NCBI RefSeq assembly: GCF_019856455.1
Contig: NZ_CP082205.1
Coordinates: 2,356,001 to 2,420,000, forward strand
Source of the DNA: Streptococcus suis
Lineage (GTDB): Bacteria; Bacillota; Bacilli; Lactobacillales; Streptococcaceae
DNA length: 64,000 bases
Direction: 5' to 3'
A model generated the notes under the pieces. That model was not told the DNA's origin and made no database searches. It worked only from the letters and a program-made list of their open reading frames with translations. The position numbers and the translations under genes were made by a program. Positions 44,528 to 53,636 of the stretch are shown piece by piece (position 1 is the stretch's first letter; each line of letters opens with the position of its first letter).

Positions 44528-45268
44528 TTAATCTTCAATTTCTTTTCTGGGATTGACAGCTCCAACGATGTAATCTTGCACTAAACCTGTGTCATCCAGC
44601 ACAATCCCGTGTAGAACTCCGCCGTAAACAGCTCCACCATCAATCCCCATTTTCCCATCTGAACTGGTCCAAATTTGACTAATACGGAGATTGGTCTGAT
44701 AAAGGTTGTACACAGGGGTATGCCCAAAGACAATCATCTTCCCTGTGGTATTTTCAGCCTCATGGAAAGGGGTACGTAACCAAACCTTATCATGATTGCT
44801 GGTTTCGCGCCAGTCTGGTAAGGTCAAGTCCACACCAGCATGGACAAAGATATAGCGTTCAGTCTCTATATGATAAGGACAAGATTTGACAAAATCAATC
44901 AGGTCCTCGTACTGTTCCATCACTGCATTGGCATCCACCAATCCATCTACAGGAGCATCCAAGGGCCGACCAAGAAGGGAGTTAATCGTCGTATCGCCAC
45001 CATTTCGCCGATAGTGGTCATAGCGGTCAACCGGATCACGCAACCAGGCTAGAAACATCCGTTCATGATTGCCAGTCAGACAGATAGCATCTTTTTCCCG
45101 GACTAATTGCCAAACCAACTCTAGACAGGCCTTTGAGTTTTCTCCACGGTCAATCAAATCCCCCAGAAAAATCAACTGTTGTCGTTCTTCATCCCATTTC
45201 TTTAAAATATCAAGCAGGAGTTCAAACTTACCATGAACATCTCCTACTACAAAAAATTCTTTTTTCAT
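44528..45268 (-). CDS. PPP-family metallophosphatase
   Basis: 246 residues with all PPP motifs: GDVHGKF, FLGDLIDRGENS, LTGNHERM, FVHAGVD and FGHTPVY. Related to serine/threonine phosphatases and symmetric Ap4A hydrolases (PrpE/ApaH-like); the sequence does not fix the substrate. Single gene with its own terminator. Confidence 0.85.
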   Translation of the reverse strand: MKKEFFVVGDVHGKFELLLDILKKWDEERQQLIFLGDLIDRGENSKACLELVWQLVREKDAICLTGNHERMFLAWLRDPVDRYDHYRRNGGDTTINSLLGRPLDAPVDGLVDANAVMEQYEDLIDFVKSCPYHIETERYIFVHAGVDLTLPDWRETSNHDKVWLRTPFHEAENTTGKMIVFGHTPVYNLYQTNLRISQIWTSSDGKMGIDGGAVYGGVLHGIVLDDTGLVQDYIVGAVNPRKEIED

Positions 45269-45344
45269 AGAGAATATTCTACCATATTTCTAAAGGAAAG
45301 AAAAACTGGGAGTGTGATAGAACTCAAGACATAGAAACATACTA

Positions 45345-45560
45345 AGATTAGTAGTGAGGAAATCTCCGACGGGAGAGAGTAGTCACTACTTTTTCTTTAT
45401 GTTAAAGTAGAGGTGTCTTGTTAAGTCGAGAACTCTTTTGACGCTAGACGTCGCATCAAAAACTGGCAAGACACCTGTTTTAGAAAGAATGTTATCAAAG
45501 TATGTGGGACGCCAGACGTCGAGTATTGAAAATGACATCACTAAAACAAGGAATCATTCA
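45345..45560 (+). ncRNA. Candidate bridge RNA in the left end of the second IS110 element
   Basis: Three stem-loops in a row: AGTAGTGA/TCACTACT (45350-45390, inner CTCC/GGGAG); AGGTGTCTTG/CAAGACACCT (45411-45420 with 45467-45476) enclosing a large internal loop and an inner TTTTGA/TCAAAA stem; and a third around 45490-45535. The tips of the last two share GACGCYAGACGTCG (45440-45453, 45508-45521). A 5' hairpin followed by two loop-bearing stems is the IS621 bridge RNA layout. I could not match guides to flanks. Confidence 0.4.
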
Positions 45561-45578
45561 AGACAAAGAGGTAATATC

Positions 45579-46781
45579 ATGCGTGCAGTTTTTGGGATTG
45601 ATGTGAGTAAGGCAAGTTCAGAAGTGGCCATTCTAGTCAATGGTGAGAAAGTTCATGGCTATGCCATGTCCAATGACGCCATCGGCTTTGCTCGGCTACT
45701 TGGCGATTTGAGAACCGTCCATAAACCAGAAATCATCTTTGAAGCAACAGGTGTCTATTCTCGCCGTCTCCAAACTTTTCTAGAAGATAATGGCTATGCT
45801 TATACAAGGCTTAATCCCTTAGAAGCTAAGAAGCAACTGGATAGCTTGCGTGTGAGGAAAACAGATCAAATTGACGCTGAAAAACTGGCTCAATCTCAAT
45901 TTGTGCTGAATCGTAAACCCACTTATGTCCAAGAAGAAGTCTATCAAGAACTGCGAGATTTAAGTCGCTTCTATCAGAACTTAACTGAGGACATCGTTCG
46001 AGCTAAAAACCGTCTGCACAAGGTCTTGCAAGTCACGTTTCCAGAGATAGAGACTGTCTTATCAAAGCCAACTGGGGAACAATACTGGAACTTAGTTACT
46101 GCGTTTCCTTACAAGGACTTCGTGCTTGATTTAAGCAAGGACAAACTCTTAGAGAGCATTCGTCAGTCCACCTCAAAACGGATTTCGGACAAGCGTGTGG
46201 CGTACTTAGCCGAGAAGCTGATAGCACTAGCTAATCAATCGTATTGTGCCGTCAAGAAAACCTCTCCAATGCTGGAAGAGGTCCGTTACTATACAAAAGA
46301 ATTGCTTCGGCTTTCTGGACAGAGACAGGCAGTCTTAGATGAAATGGTAGAACTAGCTCAGCCATTACCTGAATATGACATTCTGCTCTCTATTCCTGGA
46401 ATAGCTGAGACTACTGCAGCAAGTATTATTGGTGAACTGGGAGATATTCGCCGTTTTCAGTCTGCCAATCAAATCAATGCCTTTATCGGTATTGATCTGA
46501 GACACTATGAATCTGGCAACTTCCTCGCTAAGGAACACATTACCAAGCGTGGCAATCCCTACGCTAGAAAGATTCTGTTCAAATGTATTCACAATATCGC
46601 TTCAGCCAGTCACACCAAGCCTTGCCATATCGCCGACTTTTATGAGAAACGAAAAAGACAATCGCAAACGACTTCTACGAAGCCACACACGATTGCCTCC
46701 ATACATCGTCTCATTCGGACAATGTATTACCTCATAACGCATAATAAGCTTTACGATTATACTTCTACCCAAAATCGGTAA
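45579..46781 (+). CDS. IS110-family recombinase, second type
   Basis: 400 residues from MRAVFGIDVSKASSEV (GAGGT upstream); the frame open to 45438 crosses the noncoding end and is rejected. DEDD domain: FGIDVSK (D), IFEATGVYSRRLQ (E), RKTDQIDAEKLAQ (two D). C-terminal Transposase_20: YDILLSIPGIAETTAASIIGELGDI and INAFIGIDLRHYESGNF with the serine. Only distantly related to the 29256 gene. Confidence 0.92.
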   Translation: MRAVFGIDVSKASSEVAILVNGEKVHGYAMSNDAIGFARLLGDLRTVHKPEIIFEATGVYSRRLQTFLEDNGYAYTRLNPLEAKKQLDSLRVRKTDQIDAEKLAQSQFVLNRKPTYVQEEVYQELRDLSRFYQNLTEDIVRAKNRLHKVLQVTFPEIETVLSKPTGEQYWNLVTAFPYKDFVLDLSKDKLLESIRQSTSKRISDKRVAYLAEKLIALANQSYCAVKKTSPMLEEVRYYTKELLRLSGQRQAVLDEMVELAQPLPEYDILLSIPGIAETTAASIIGELGDIRRFQSANQINAFIGIDLRHYESGNFLAKEHITKRGNPYARKILFKCIHNIASASHTKPCHIADFYEKRKRQSQTTSTKPHTIASIHRLIRTMYYLITHNKLYDYTSTQNR

Positions 46782-47208
46782 AACTGTTTATGCAATATTA
46801 TTGTAACACCTTATCAAAAATTTTCAACATAAGGTGTTCATTTCGTGTACTCTTTTTTACACGAAACTTTAGTCCAAAAGAAAACAATTTCCTTATTTTA
46901 ACTATTGAACTCAAAATATTTTTCATCAAATACCTTGATAGGCTTGACAAATGGTAGAAAAAGAGTTCGTCCTCACACCCCCGCACAGCTCCAAAGGTTC
47001 CTCGAACCTTTGGAGGTTGGAAATAAAGCGAACTTTGTTCGCAACAGTCGTAATGGTCAGATTTGGAGTGTGAAACACGAACTGCTGAGATTTGCTTTGC
47101 AAATCCTATCTCCAACCTTAAACAGTCCCCCAGACTGTTTAAGCCAATCAACCACTGCGCTGAGATGCTGACACGAACTCTGATAGGCGGGCTTAAAATT
47201 TCATTCTA

Positions 47209-48558
47209 TTACAAACGTGCGTTCAATTCTGCACCGAGTTCTTCAAATCCTGGCTTGCCAAGAAGAGCGAACATATTTTTCTTGTAGGCTTCTACACCTG
47301 GTTGGTCAAATGGATTAATCGCATTGAGGTAACCAGAGATAGCAATCGCCAACTCGAAGAAGTAGAAGGTGTAACCAAGTGTGAACTCATCTTGTTGTGG
47401 AAGGGTCACAAACATGTTTGGTACGCCACCATCTGTGTGGGCAAGAAGTACACCGTCCGTTGCTTTTTTGTTTACAAAGTCAACATCCTTACCTTGCAAA
47501 TAGCCAAGACCATCAAGGTCTTCTGCCATGTCAGGAATGAGGATATTTTTTCTTGGTTTGTCAACACGAACTACTGTTTCAAAGATATTGCGGTTTCCTT
47601 CTTGGATAAATTGTCCAAGTGAGTGCAAGTCTGTTGAGAAGTTAGCAGATGTTGGGTTGATACCTTTTTGGTCCTTACCTTCTGACTCACCAGCCAATTG
47701 TTTCCACCACTCGCTGAAGTATTGGAGTGATGGCTCGTAGTTTGCCAAGATTTCTGTTACATAGCCTTTTCTGTAAAGAATGTTACGCACTGCAGCGTAT
47801 TGGTATGCTTGGTTTTCAGCAATCTTATCAGATGTAAATGTCGTACGAGCTGAGTTTGCACCTTCCATAAGGGCATCAATGTCTGCACCAGCTGCCGCGA
47901 TTGGCAAAAGACCAACTGCTGTCAAGACTGAGAAACGACCACCGACATCATCTGGAACAACAAAGGTTTCCCAACCATTTGCGTCCGCTTCAACCTTAAC
48001 AGCACCTTTTGCCTTGTCAGTTGTTGCATAGATACGCTTGTTAGCTTCTTCTTGACCGTATTTCTTGACAAGCAATTCTTTGAAGACACGGAAAGCAATC
48101 GCAGGCTCAGTTGTTGTACCTGATTTTGAAATCACGTTAACTGAGAAATCCTTGTCAGCAACGTAGTCCACCAAGTCAGCAAGGTAGCTTGATGAGATAG
48201 AGTTTCCAGCGTAAAGGATTTGTGGAGCTTTGCGCTCTTCACGTGTTTGTAAGTTTACAAAGGCATTGCTCAAGAAATCAATAGCTGCTTTAGCACCAAG
48301 GTAAGAACCACCGATACCAATAACTACCAAAACTTCACTTTCATTTTGGATTTTAGCTGCCGCTTCCTTGATACGCGCAAACTCTTCTTTGTCGTAGTTT
48401 TCTGGCAAATCCAACCAGCCGATAAAGTCGCTACCAGGACCTGTTCCTTGACGGAGCATTTGGTCTGCAAGGGTAACTTGTGGTTGCATGTATTCTACTT
48501 CTTGAGCTCCAACGAATTGGCCCAAGACTTTTGAATAATCAAATGTAATATGTGTCAT
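47209..48558 (-). CDS. pgi: Glucose-6-phosphate isomerase
   Basis: 449 residues from [13 protein letters not shown], with GGAGGAATGAC before the ATG; the longer frame is unsupported. Signatures: [51 protein letters not shown] and [12 protein letters not shown]. Interconverts glucose 6-phosphate and fructose 6-phosphate in glycolysis. Confidence 0.96.
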   Translation of the reverse strand: MTHITFDYSKVLGQFVGAQEVEYMQPQVTLADQMLRQGTGPGSDFIGWLDLPENYDKEEFARIKEAAAKIQNESEVLVVIGIGGSYLGAKAAIDFLSNAFVNLQTREERKAPQILYAGNSISSSYLADLVDYVADKDFSVNVISKSGTTTEPAIAFRVFKELLVKKYGQEEANKRIYATTDKAKGAVKVEADANGWETFVVPDDVGGRFSVLTAVGLLPIAAAGADIDALMEGANSARTTFTSDKIAENQAYQYAAVRNILYRKGYVTEILANYEPSLQYFSEWWKQLAGESEGKDQKGINPTSANFSTDLHSLGQFIQEGNRNIFETVVRVDKPRKNILIPDMAEDLDGLGYLQGKDVDFVNKKATDGVLLAHTDGGVPNMFVTLPQQDEFTLGYTFYFFELAIAISGYLNAINPFDQPGVEAYKKNMFALLGKPGFEELGAELNARL

Positions 48559-48639
48559 GTCATTCCTCCATTTATGTACCATAATATGATAACGCTTTAT
48601 CAGTTTTTTTTCAAGGGATTTGTGAATTTTCATTTATTT

Positions 48640-48754
48640 TCATGAAATGGTTTGCGTAACTTGTTTATTTTTCACAAACATAGGGTCGTGATAAGGAGTT
48701 TTATAGTCTGCTAAAACTTGACCCGACTGTGTCACTGTTATCATATTTGGCAAT
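48640..48754 (-). pseudogene. Short coding remnant upstream of pgi
   Basis: Minus frame from about 48754 to a TGA at 48640-48642 reads MITVTQSGQVLADYKTP then YHDPMFVKNKQVTQ. It looks like real coding sequence but has no ribosome-binding site and matches no family I know. Possibly the 3' end of a lost gene. Confidence 0.3.
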
Positions 48755-48785
48755 ATTTTTGACAATATATATAGCGGGACCAGAC

Positions 48786-49199
48786 TCATAGCGGGACCAG
48801 ACTCACATACCAGATTGTCATCACTTCAAAAATAAATTTGCTATTATTCCCTCTCTGAACATAGCGTTGTCTGTACTCTTCTTTTAAAGATGAATGAGGA
48901 ATGTAAATGTGAAACGGGACAGCACCACGTACAAGCATAACCAACAGCATCCTTACTAGAAAATTCATCGCGACAAGGACAGTCTTCCCCTCCTCATGCA
49001 AGGTATAGGCTTTTTCCACGTAGATGTTTTTATAATTCTTGTCTTTAATCGGACGTGGAGTTGATTTTCTTTCTTCTTTGTTTAAATGACGAACACTAGA
49101 ATTATCATATTTGATATCCGACATCTCTAAGTCGACTATTTGTGAAGATTGCTTGGCAAGTGTCGTTTTCCCCATACCTGGAAAAGCAAATATAAACAT
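48786..49199 (-). CDS. P-loop NTPase-like protein, probably truncated
   Basis: 137 residues from MFIFAFPGMGKTTLAKQ (AAAGGAGG upstream). Walker A is GMGKTT with a nucleoside-kinase-like FAFPGMGK start and VDLEMSDIKYDNSS. No clear Walker B is left. The 3' end reads into two tandem copies of TAGCGGGACCAGACTCA (about 48770-48806), so the native C-terminus seems lost. Resembles small AAA/kinase proteins of mobile or phage origin; function unknown. Confidence 0.5.
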   Translation of the reverse strand: MFIFAFPGMGKTTLAKQSSQIVDLEMSDIKYDNSSVRHLNKEERKSTPRPIKDKNYKNIYVEKAYTLHEEGKTVLVAMNFLVRMLLVMLVRGAVPFHIYIPHSSLKEEYRQRYVQRGNNSKFIFEVMTIWYVSLVPL

Positions 49200-49376
49200 A
49201 GGCTTTCCTCCTTTTCCTCTGTAGAATAGCAGAGCTAACAAAAAGTTTTCTTAAGAGGAAATCTATTTTACTCCTTTTTCCCTATAAATCAATAAAAAAT
49301 CCCAAAAATCAGTCCCCAGACGGAGAGAAAAGTACTTGCAAAGGCAGTTGCCCCTATTTCTAAAAACAAGCCAAAG

Positions 49377-49410
49377 AAAACCCTCTGAAAGCTTGATTTC
49401 AAAGGGTTTT
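49377..49410 (-). terminator. Hairpin after the SRP RNA gene
   Basis: AAAACCCTCTGAAA and TTTCAAAGGGTTTT with a 6 nt loop; T-rich on both sides. Confidence 0.6.
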
Positions 49411-49424
49411 TAGACTATACGCAA

Positions 49425-49500
49425 AAAGAGCACACACCCGACTTCGCTTAGGGCTGCTGGATTCCTCCCCTGACCCGCTTCACGCACGAATGTTGCTCCA
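49425..49500 (-). ncRNA. ffs: Signal recognition particle RNA (4.5S/scRNA, small type)
   Basis: The minus strand from about 49500 reads GGAGCAACATTCG, then the SRP domain IV core GGTCAGGGGAGGAATCCAGC followed by AGCCCTAAGC, and closes with GTGTGCTC paired to the 5' GGAGCA, then T5. It binds Ffh for membrane targeting of nascent proteins. A promoter TTGCAC, 16 bp, TATAAT ends 7 bp before the 5' end. Confidence 0.9.
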
Positions 49501-49548
49501 TTTATTATTATAACACAAATTGATGAAAGTGCAAGTTTAGAGTGTAAA

Positions 49549-50070
49549 CTAGCTATCCGAAGTTGTCCCATACTGAGCTTTCAAGGCCTCTTTCTCAGCC
49601 TTTTGCTTCTCTCTTCTTTGTCTGAAAAAGTCTTGCATAATCTTAGCACAAGCCTCTTCCAGAATGCCCGTCTCAACTGCCACACGGTGATTGAGCCGCT
49701 CGTCTGTCAAAATATCATAGAGACTGCCTGCCGCACCAAACTTTTGGTTGGTAGCACCGTACACTACCTGAGGAATGCGGGCAAGTCCGATTGCTCCGCT
49801 ACACATAACACAAGGCTCAATGGTGACAAAGAGGGTCGTATCCAACAAACGCCAGTTGCCTTCTGATCTATTAGCTTCCTGAATAGCCATAACCTCAGCG
49901 TGCATGATGGCCTGATTGAGTTCCTCACGCGCATTATGCCCTCTGCCAATAATCTGGCCACCCTTGACAATCACACAACCAATTGGAATTTCATCCTTTT
50001 CTAGCGACTTTCTAGCTTCCTGCAATGCTTGAGTCATAAAATACTCTTTTTCTTCATGTGTATAGTTCAT
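49549..50070 (-). CDS. tadA: tRNA-specific adenosine deaminase
   Basis: 173 residues. Zinc/deaminase motifs HAEVMAIQEA and PCVMCSGAIGLARI. Converts the wobble adenosine of tRNA-Arg(ACG) to inosine. C-terminal tail is lysine/glutamate rich (RQRREKQKAEKEALKAQ). The frame opens at MNYTHEEKEYFM; a start at the inner Met is possible. Confidence 0.94.
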   Translation of the reverse strand: MNYTHEEKEYFMTQALQEARKSLEKDEIPIGCVIVKGGQIIGRGHNAREELNQAIMHAEVMAIQEANRSEGNWRLLDTTLFVTIEPCVMCSGAIGLARIPQVVYGATNQKFGAAGSLYDILTDERLNHRVAVETGILEEACAKIMQDFFRQRREKQKAEKEALKAQYGTTSDS

Positions 50071-50304
50071 AAATCTATTATAGCACAGCCCTGATAACAG
50101 TTCAAAATCACTTCTTTATTCTCTGCTATCAAAATCAATCTAACACTACTTCTTCCTTGTCACACATTTCTTTCAAAATTCTGCCCTTCTATTAACTTAA
50201 AAATATAAAAATACCTCCTCAGTCGAGAAGGTAGGGGGAGCAATATTGATATTTACAGATATTAATATACTATCTGTTGTCGATATTGTCAAGAAAATTT
50301 TTAA

Positions 50305-50348
50305 AAAAATGTCAAAAACAGCCTCGAAAGGCTGTCTCTGACATTTTC
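50305..50348 (-). terminator. Terminator after tkt
   Basis: Nested hairpin on the minus strand: AAAATGTCA outer arm, ACAGCC/GGCTGT inner stem with TTTCGA loop, then TGACATTTT and more T. The rest of the 50071-50350 gap is AT-rich with no gene visible. Confidence 0.8.
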
Positions 50349-50350
50349 TA

Positions 50351-52321
50351 TTACAATTCGCCAACTAATTTCACAACATTTTCTACTGTGAAGCCGTAGT
50401 TGTCAATAACTGTTTGGGCTGGAGCTGAGGCACCGAATGTGTCGATACCAAGGACTTTACCGTCCAGACCGACATACTTGTACCAGCTTTGAGTTGCACC
50501 CATTTCAATTGCCAAACGACGACGGATAGCATTTGGTAGGATTTCTTCCTTGTAGGCAGCATCTTGTGCATCGAAGAGTTCAGTTGATGGCACAGAAACC
50601 ACACGAACCTTAGTGCCTGCTGCTTCTAGTTCTTTGGCAGTTTTAACAGCCAAGTTGACTTCTGAACCAGATGCAAGAAGGATCGTATCAAAGCCTGCTG
50701 CCTCATAGACAACATAAGCCCCTTTTGCAACCTTGTCAAAGTCGGTTCCTTCTTCAACTGTCAAGTTTTGACGAGTGAGGACAAGAGCTGATGGAGTTGA
50801 TTTGCTGGTCAATGACAGGTACCAAGCTGCCTGTGTTTCACGCGCATCTGCTGGACGGAAGACATTGAGGTTTGGCATAGCACGAAGTCCTGCCAAGTGC
50901 TCGATTGGTTCGTGAGTTGGTCCATCTTCACCAACTGCGATAGAGTCATGAGTGAAGACATAAGTCACAGGAAGTCCTTGAAGAGCTGACAAACGAACTG
51001 CTGCCTTCACATAGTCTGAGAAGACAAAGAAGGTACCACCATAGACACGAAGTCCACCGTGGGCTGCCATACCATTCAAGATAGTTCCCATGGCAAATTC
51101 ACGCACACCAAACTGGATATTGCGGTTGAGTGGGTTTGCTGCATCCTGCAAACCATCTTCCTTGATATAGGTCATGTTTGAGTGAGCCAAGTCAGCTGAA
51201 CCACCTAAGAAAGTTGGCAAGACCTTAACTGCTGCGTTGAGGGCATCTTGTGATGAGTTACGAGTTGCTTGTGAGAAGCCATTTTCATAAACAGGGAAGT
51301 CTTCTGGCTTGATTTCGACTACATCACGACCTTCCAAGATAGCTGTTACTTCAGCTGCTAATTCTGGATGAGCTACTTTGTAGTCTTCGACCAATTTCAC
51401 CCATGCATCGTAGGCAGCAGCACCGCGGTCTGCTACATTTGCTTTGAAGTCCGCATAGACTTCTGCTGGAATTTCAAATGGTGCGTAGTTCCAGTCAAGT
51501 GCTTTGCGAGTTGCTTCTGCTTCCTCTGGTCCAAGCGGCGCACCATGGACGGCATTTGTACCTTGTTTGTTTGGCGAACCATGACCGATAACAGTCTTGA
51601 TTTCGATAAGAGATGGCTTGCCTGCTGCCTTAGCTTTTTCAATAGCAGCAAAGATTGCATCCACATCTGTACCGTCTGTTACGAGGTCTGTATGCCAGCC
51701 ATAAGCATTGTAGCGTGCGCGCACATCTTCTGTGAAGGAATCTTTTGTTTCACCATCCAAGTTAATGTCGTTTGAATCGTAAAGAACGATGAGTTTTTCT
51801 AATTTTTGAAGACCAGCGTAAGAAGCCGCCTCTGCAGAAACACCCTCCATCAAGTCGCCATCACCACAGATTACATATGTATAGTGGTCAAAAATTAGGA
51901 AACCATCGCGGTTGTACTTAGCCGCAAGAAAACGTTCAGCTTGAGCAAAACCTGTTGCCGTTGAAATCCCTTGACCAAGAGGACCTGTTGTCGCATCCAC
52001 ACCTGCTGTGTGACCGAATTCTGGGTGACCTGGTGTTTTTGAGCCCCACTGACGGAAGTTCTTGATTTCGTCCATGCTGACTTCTTCAAAACCTGAAAGG
52101 TGAAGAAGTCCGTAAAGCAACATAGAGCCGTGTCCTGCTGACAAGATAAAGCGGTCGCGGTTGATCCAGTTTGGTTGAGCAGGGTTGATACGGAGTTCTT
52201 TAGTGAACAAGCTATAGGCCATTGGTGCCGCACCCATGACAACACCTGGGTGGCCAGATTTTGATTTTTCAATGGCGTCAATACCAAGGAAACGAATTGC
52301 GTTTACTGAAAGTTGTGACAT
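50351..52321 (-). CDS. tkt: Transketolase
   Basis: 656 residues. Thiamine diphosphate site [19 protein letters not shown]...[20 protein letters not shown] near the start; [19 protein letters not shown] in the pyrimidine domain. Transfers two-carbon units between sugar phosphates. Here it would take xylulose 5-phosphate made by the neighbouring ascorbate pathway. Confidence 0.95.
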   Translation of the reverse strand: MSQLSVNAIRFLGIDAIEKSKSGHPGVVMGAAPMAYSLFTKELRINPAQPNWINRDRFILSAGHGSMLLYGLLHLSGFEEVSMDEIKNFRQWGSKTPGHPEFGHTAGVDATTGPLGQGISTATGFAQAERFLAAKYNRDGFLIFDHYTYVICGDGDLMEGVSAEAASYAGLQKLEKLIVLYDSNDINLDGETKDSFTEDVRARYNAYGWHTDLVTDGTDVDAIFAAIEKAKAAGKPSLIEIKTVIGHGSPNKQGTNAVHGAPLGPEEAEATRKALDWNYAPFEIPAEVYADFKANVADRGAAAYDAWVKLVEDYKVAHPELAAEVTAILEGRDVVEIKPEDFPVYENGFSQATRNSSQDALNAAVKVLPTFLGGSADLAHSNMTYIKEDGLQDAANPLNRNIQFGVREFAMGTILNGMAAHGGLRVYGGTFFVFSDYVKAAVRLSALQGLPVTYVFTHDSIAVGEDGPTHEPIEHLAGLRAMPNLNVFRPADARETQAAWYLSLTSKSTPSALVLTRQNLTVEEGTDFDKVAKGAYVVYEAAGFDTILLASGSEVNLAVKTAKELEAAGTKVRVVSVPSTELFDAQDAAYKEEILPNAIRRRLAIEMGATQSWYKYVGLDGKVLGIDTFGASAPAQTVIDNYGFTVENVVKLVGEL

Positions 52322-52388
52322 GTTTTTCTCCTTTTAAAAAGTCATGGCTTCATTATACCATAAAGCGTTTTCTATGTCTGTTTCAAAA

Positions 52389-52408
52389 GGCAGGACTTTC
52401 GTCCCGCC
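52389..52408 (-). terminator. Terminator after ulaG
   Basis: Minus strand GGCGGGAC, GAAA tetraloop, GTCCTGCC, then TTTT. It lies 12 bp after the stop. Confidence 0.75.
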
Positions 52409-52420
52409 CCTCTTGTCTTC

Positions 52421-53512
52421 TTATAGCAAGGCCTTGAATTGAATGTTCGAATCTTCCAAGAAGCAATCGTCAAAGCCACGTGGGTGATGGTATTCAATGC
52501 GGTCTTTGTCAAGTGGATAGGTGTACTTGCCACCAACTTCCCAGATGAATGGATGGAAATCATATTGCAAGCGTTCCTTACGCATTTTCCAGAGCTGCAA
52601 GATTTCATCTGTTGACGCCATGAAGTTAGACCAGATGTCATAGTGAACAGGGATAATAACCTTAGCACGCAAGTTTTCTGCCATACGAAGAAGGTCGATT
52701 GAGGTCATCTTGTCTTGGATACCGATTGGGTTGTCACCGTAGTTGTTGATAGCAACGTCGATGTTGAAGTCACGACCGTGTTTTGCAAAGTAGTTTGAGA
52801 AGTGAGAGTCTGCACCGTGGTAGATGGTTCCACCTGGTGTTTCAAAGACATAGTTGACTGCCTTACGAGCCATGAGTTCATCTGTCACAGGAAGTCCTGC
52901 TAATTTACCACCATTTTCGTCATAACCTTCAATCGGAAGTGTCACCAAGCAAGTACGGTCGAAGGACTCAACTGCGTGGACCTTGATGTCTTTGAATTCA
53001 AAGCTATCACCTGGTGCGATACGGATGATACGGTCAGCTGGAACGCCCCATTTTTCCCAGATGTCGCCACTTTCAACCGGTCCGACAAATTTGACATGGT
53101 CCAATTTAGGATTGTTGATGATGGCAGCGGCTGTGCTGATGTCCATGTGGTCACTGTGGACGTGCGATACTAGATAGTAGTCCAATTCATTGATGGCAAA
53201 TGGATCGATAACCATTGGCTGCACACGCAAGTTTGGTTGCAATTTGCGAACACCTGCCATGTTAGCCATCTGGTGTCCCCAAACCATATCTTTCACTTTT
53301 TTAGTGGATTTTCCACGTGATGACCAGAGGTCCATGACCACGTTAGCTCCACCAGGTGTCTTAATCCAAACACCACAGTTACCCAGCCACCACATAGCAA
53401 AGTTGCCTTCTGGCACTACTTCTTCTTCAATTTCTTCATTGAGCCAAGTTCCCCACTCTGGGAAGGTTGAAAGAATCCATGATTCTCTTGTAATATCTTG
53501 AACTTTAGCCAT
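52421..53512 (-). CDS. ulaG: L-ascorbate-6-phosphate lactonase
   Basis: 363 residues, metallo-beta-lactamase fold. Motif LVSHVHSDHMDISTAAAI binds the metal; WWLGNCGVWIKTPGG and VIIPVHYDIWSNF are typical of UlaG. Opens the lactone of ascorbate 6-phosphate to 3-keto-L-gulonate 6-phosphate. Separate from the main operon, but shares an upstream dyad with ulaA. Confidence 0.95.
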   Translation of the reverse strand: MAKVQDITRESWILSTFPEWGTWLNEEIEEEVVPEGNFAMWWLGNCGVWIKTPGGANVVMDLWSSRGKSTKKVKDMVWGHQMANMAGVRKLQPNLRVQPMVIDPFAINELDYYLVSHVHSDHMDISTAAAIINNPKLDHVKFVGPVESGDIWEKWGVPADRIIRIAPGDSFEFKDIKVHAVESFDRTCLVTLPIEGYDENGGKLAGLPVTDELMARKAVNYVFETPGGTIYHGADSHFSNYFAKHGRDFNIDVAINNYGDNPIGIQDKMTSIDLLRMAENLRAKVIIPVHYDIWSNFMASTDEILQLWKMRKERLQYDFHPFIWEVGGKYTYPLDKDRIEYHHPRGFDDCFLEDSNIQFKALL

Positions 53513-53583
53513 TTTTCATTCCTCCTATAAGGCTGATTGTGTTTCTATGCTTCTAGTATATGCGCAAAAGGTCACAAAAAAAA

Positions 53584-53620
53584 GACCAAATGAAACACAG
53601 GCTTGTGTTCACATTTGGAC
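53584..53620. promoter_or_regulatory. Candidate UlaR operator upstream of ulaG
   Basis: Interrupted palindrome GACCAAATGAAACACAGG continuing CTTGTGTTCACATTTGGAC; arms CCAAATG/CATTTGG and AACACA/TGTGTT. Almost the same sequence stands at 60802-60838 before ulaA, both about 70 bp from the start codon. Confidence 0.7.
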
Positions 53621-53636
53621 TTTTGCACGTAGATGG

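Larger units (their letters stand above)
45332..46957 (+). mobile_element. IS110-family element, second type
   Basis: About 1.6 kb; ends uncertain. TAGAAA occurs at both presumed junctions (45332-45337 and 46955-46960). Recombinase in the middle, about 245 bp noncoding before and 175 bp after. The long structured 5' region is the IS110/IS621 layout, in contrast to the first element, whose long region is at the 3' side. Confidence 0.65.
45306..47195. repeat. Modular intergenic repeat, third copy, split by an IS110 element
   Basis: Left piece GGGAGTGTGATAGAACTC (45308-45325), right piece from AAAAAGAGTTCGTCC (about 46958) to ACACGAACTCTG (about 47185). The right piece contains CCCCCGCACAGCTCC, hairpins CCAAAGGTTC/GAACCTTTGG and AAACAGTC/GACTGTTT, and GTCGTAATGGTCAGATTTGG, matching copies one and two. 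Confidence 0.7.

Noticed and set aside
45321..45476. TGTCTTG in the IS110 left end matching CAAGACA at the left flank as a guide
   Set aside because: TGTCTTG is explained by pairing with CAAGACA inside the same stem-loop, and no matching right-flank guide was found.
50071..50350. Riboswitch or T-box before tkt
   Set aside because: This gap is downstream of tkt and upstream of tadA only in map order; apart from the tkt terminator I see no conserved leader motif.
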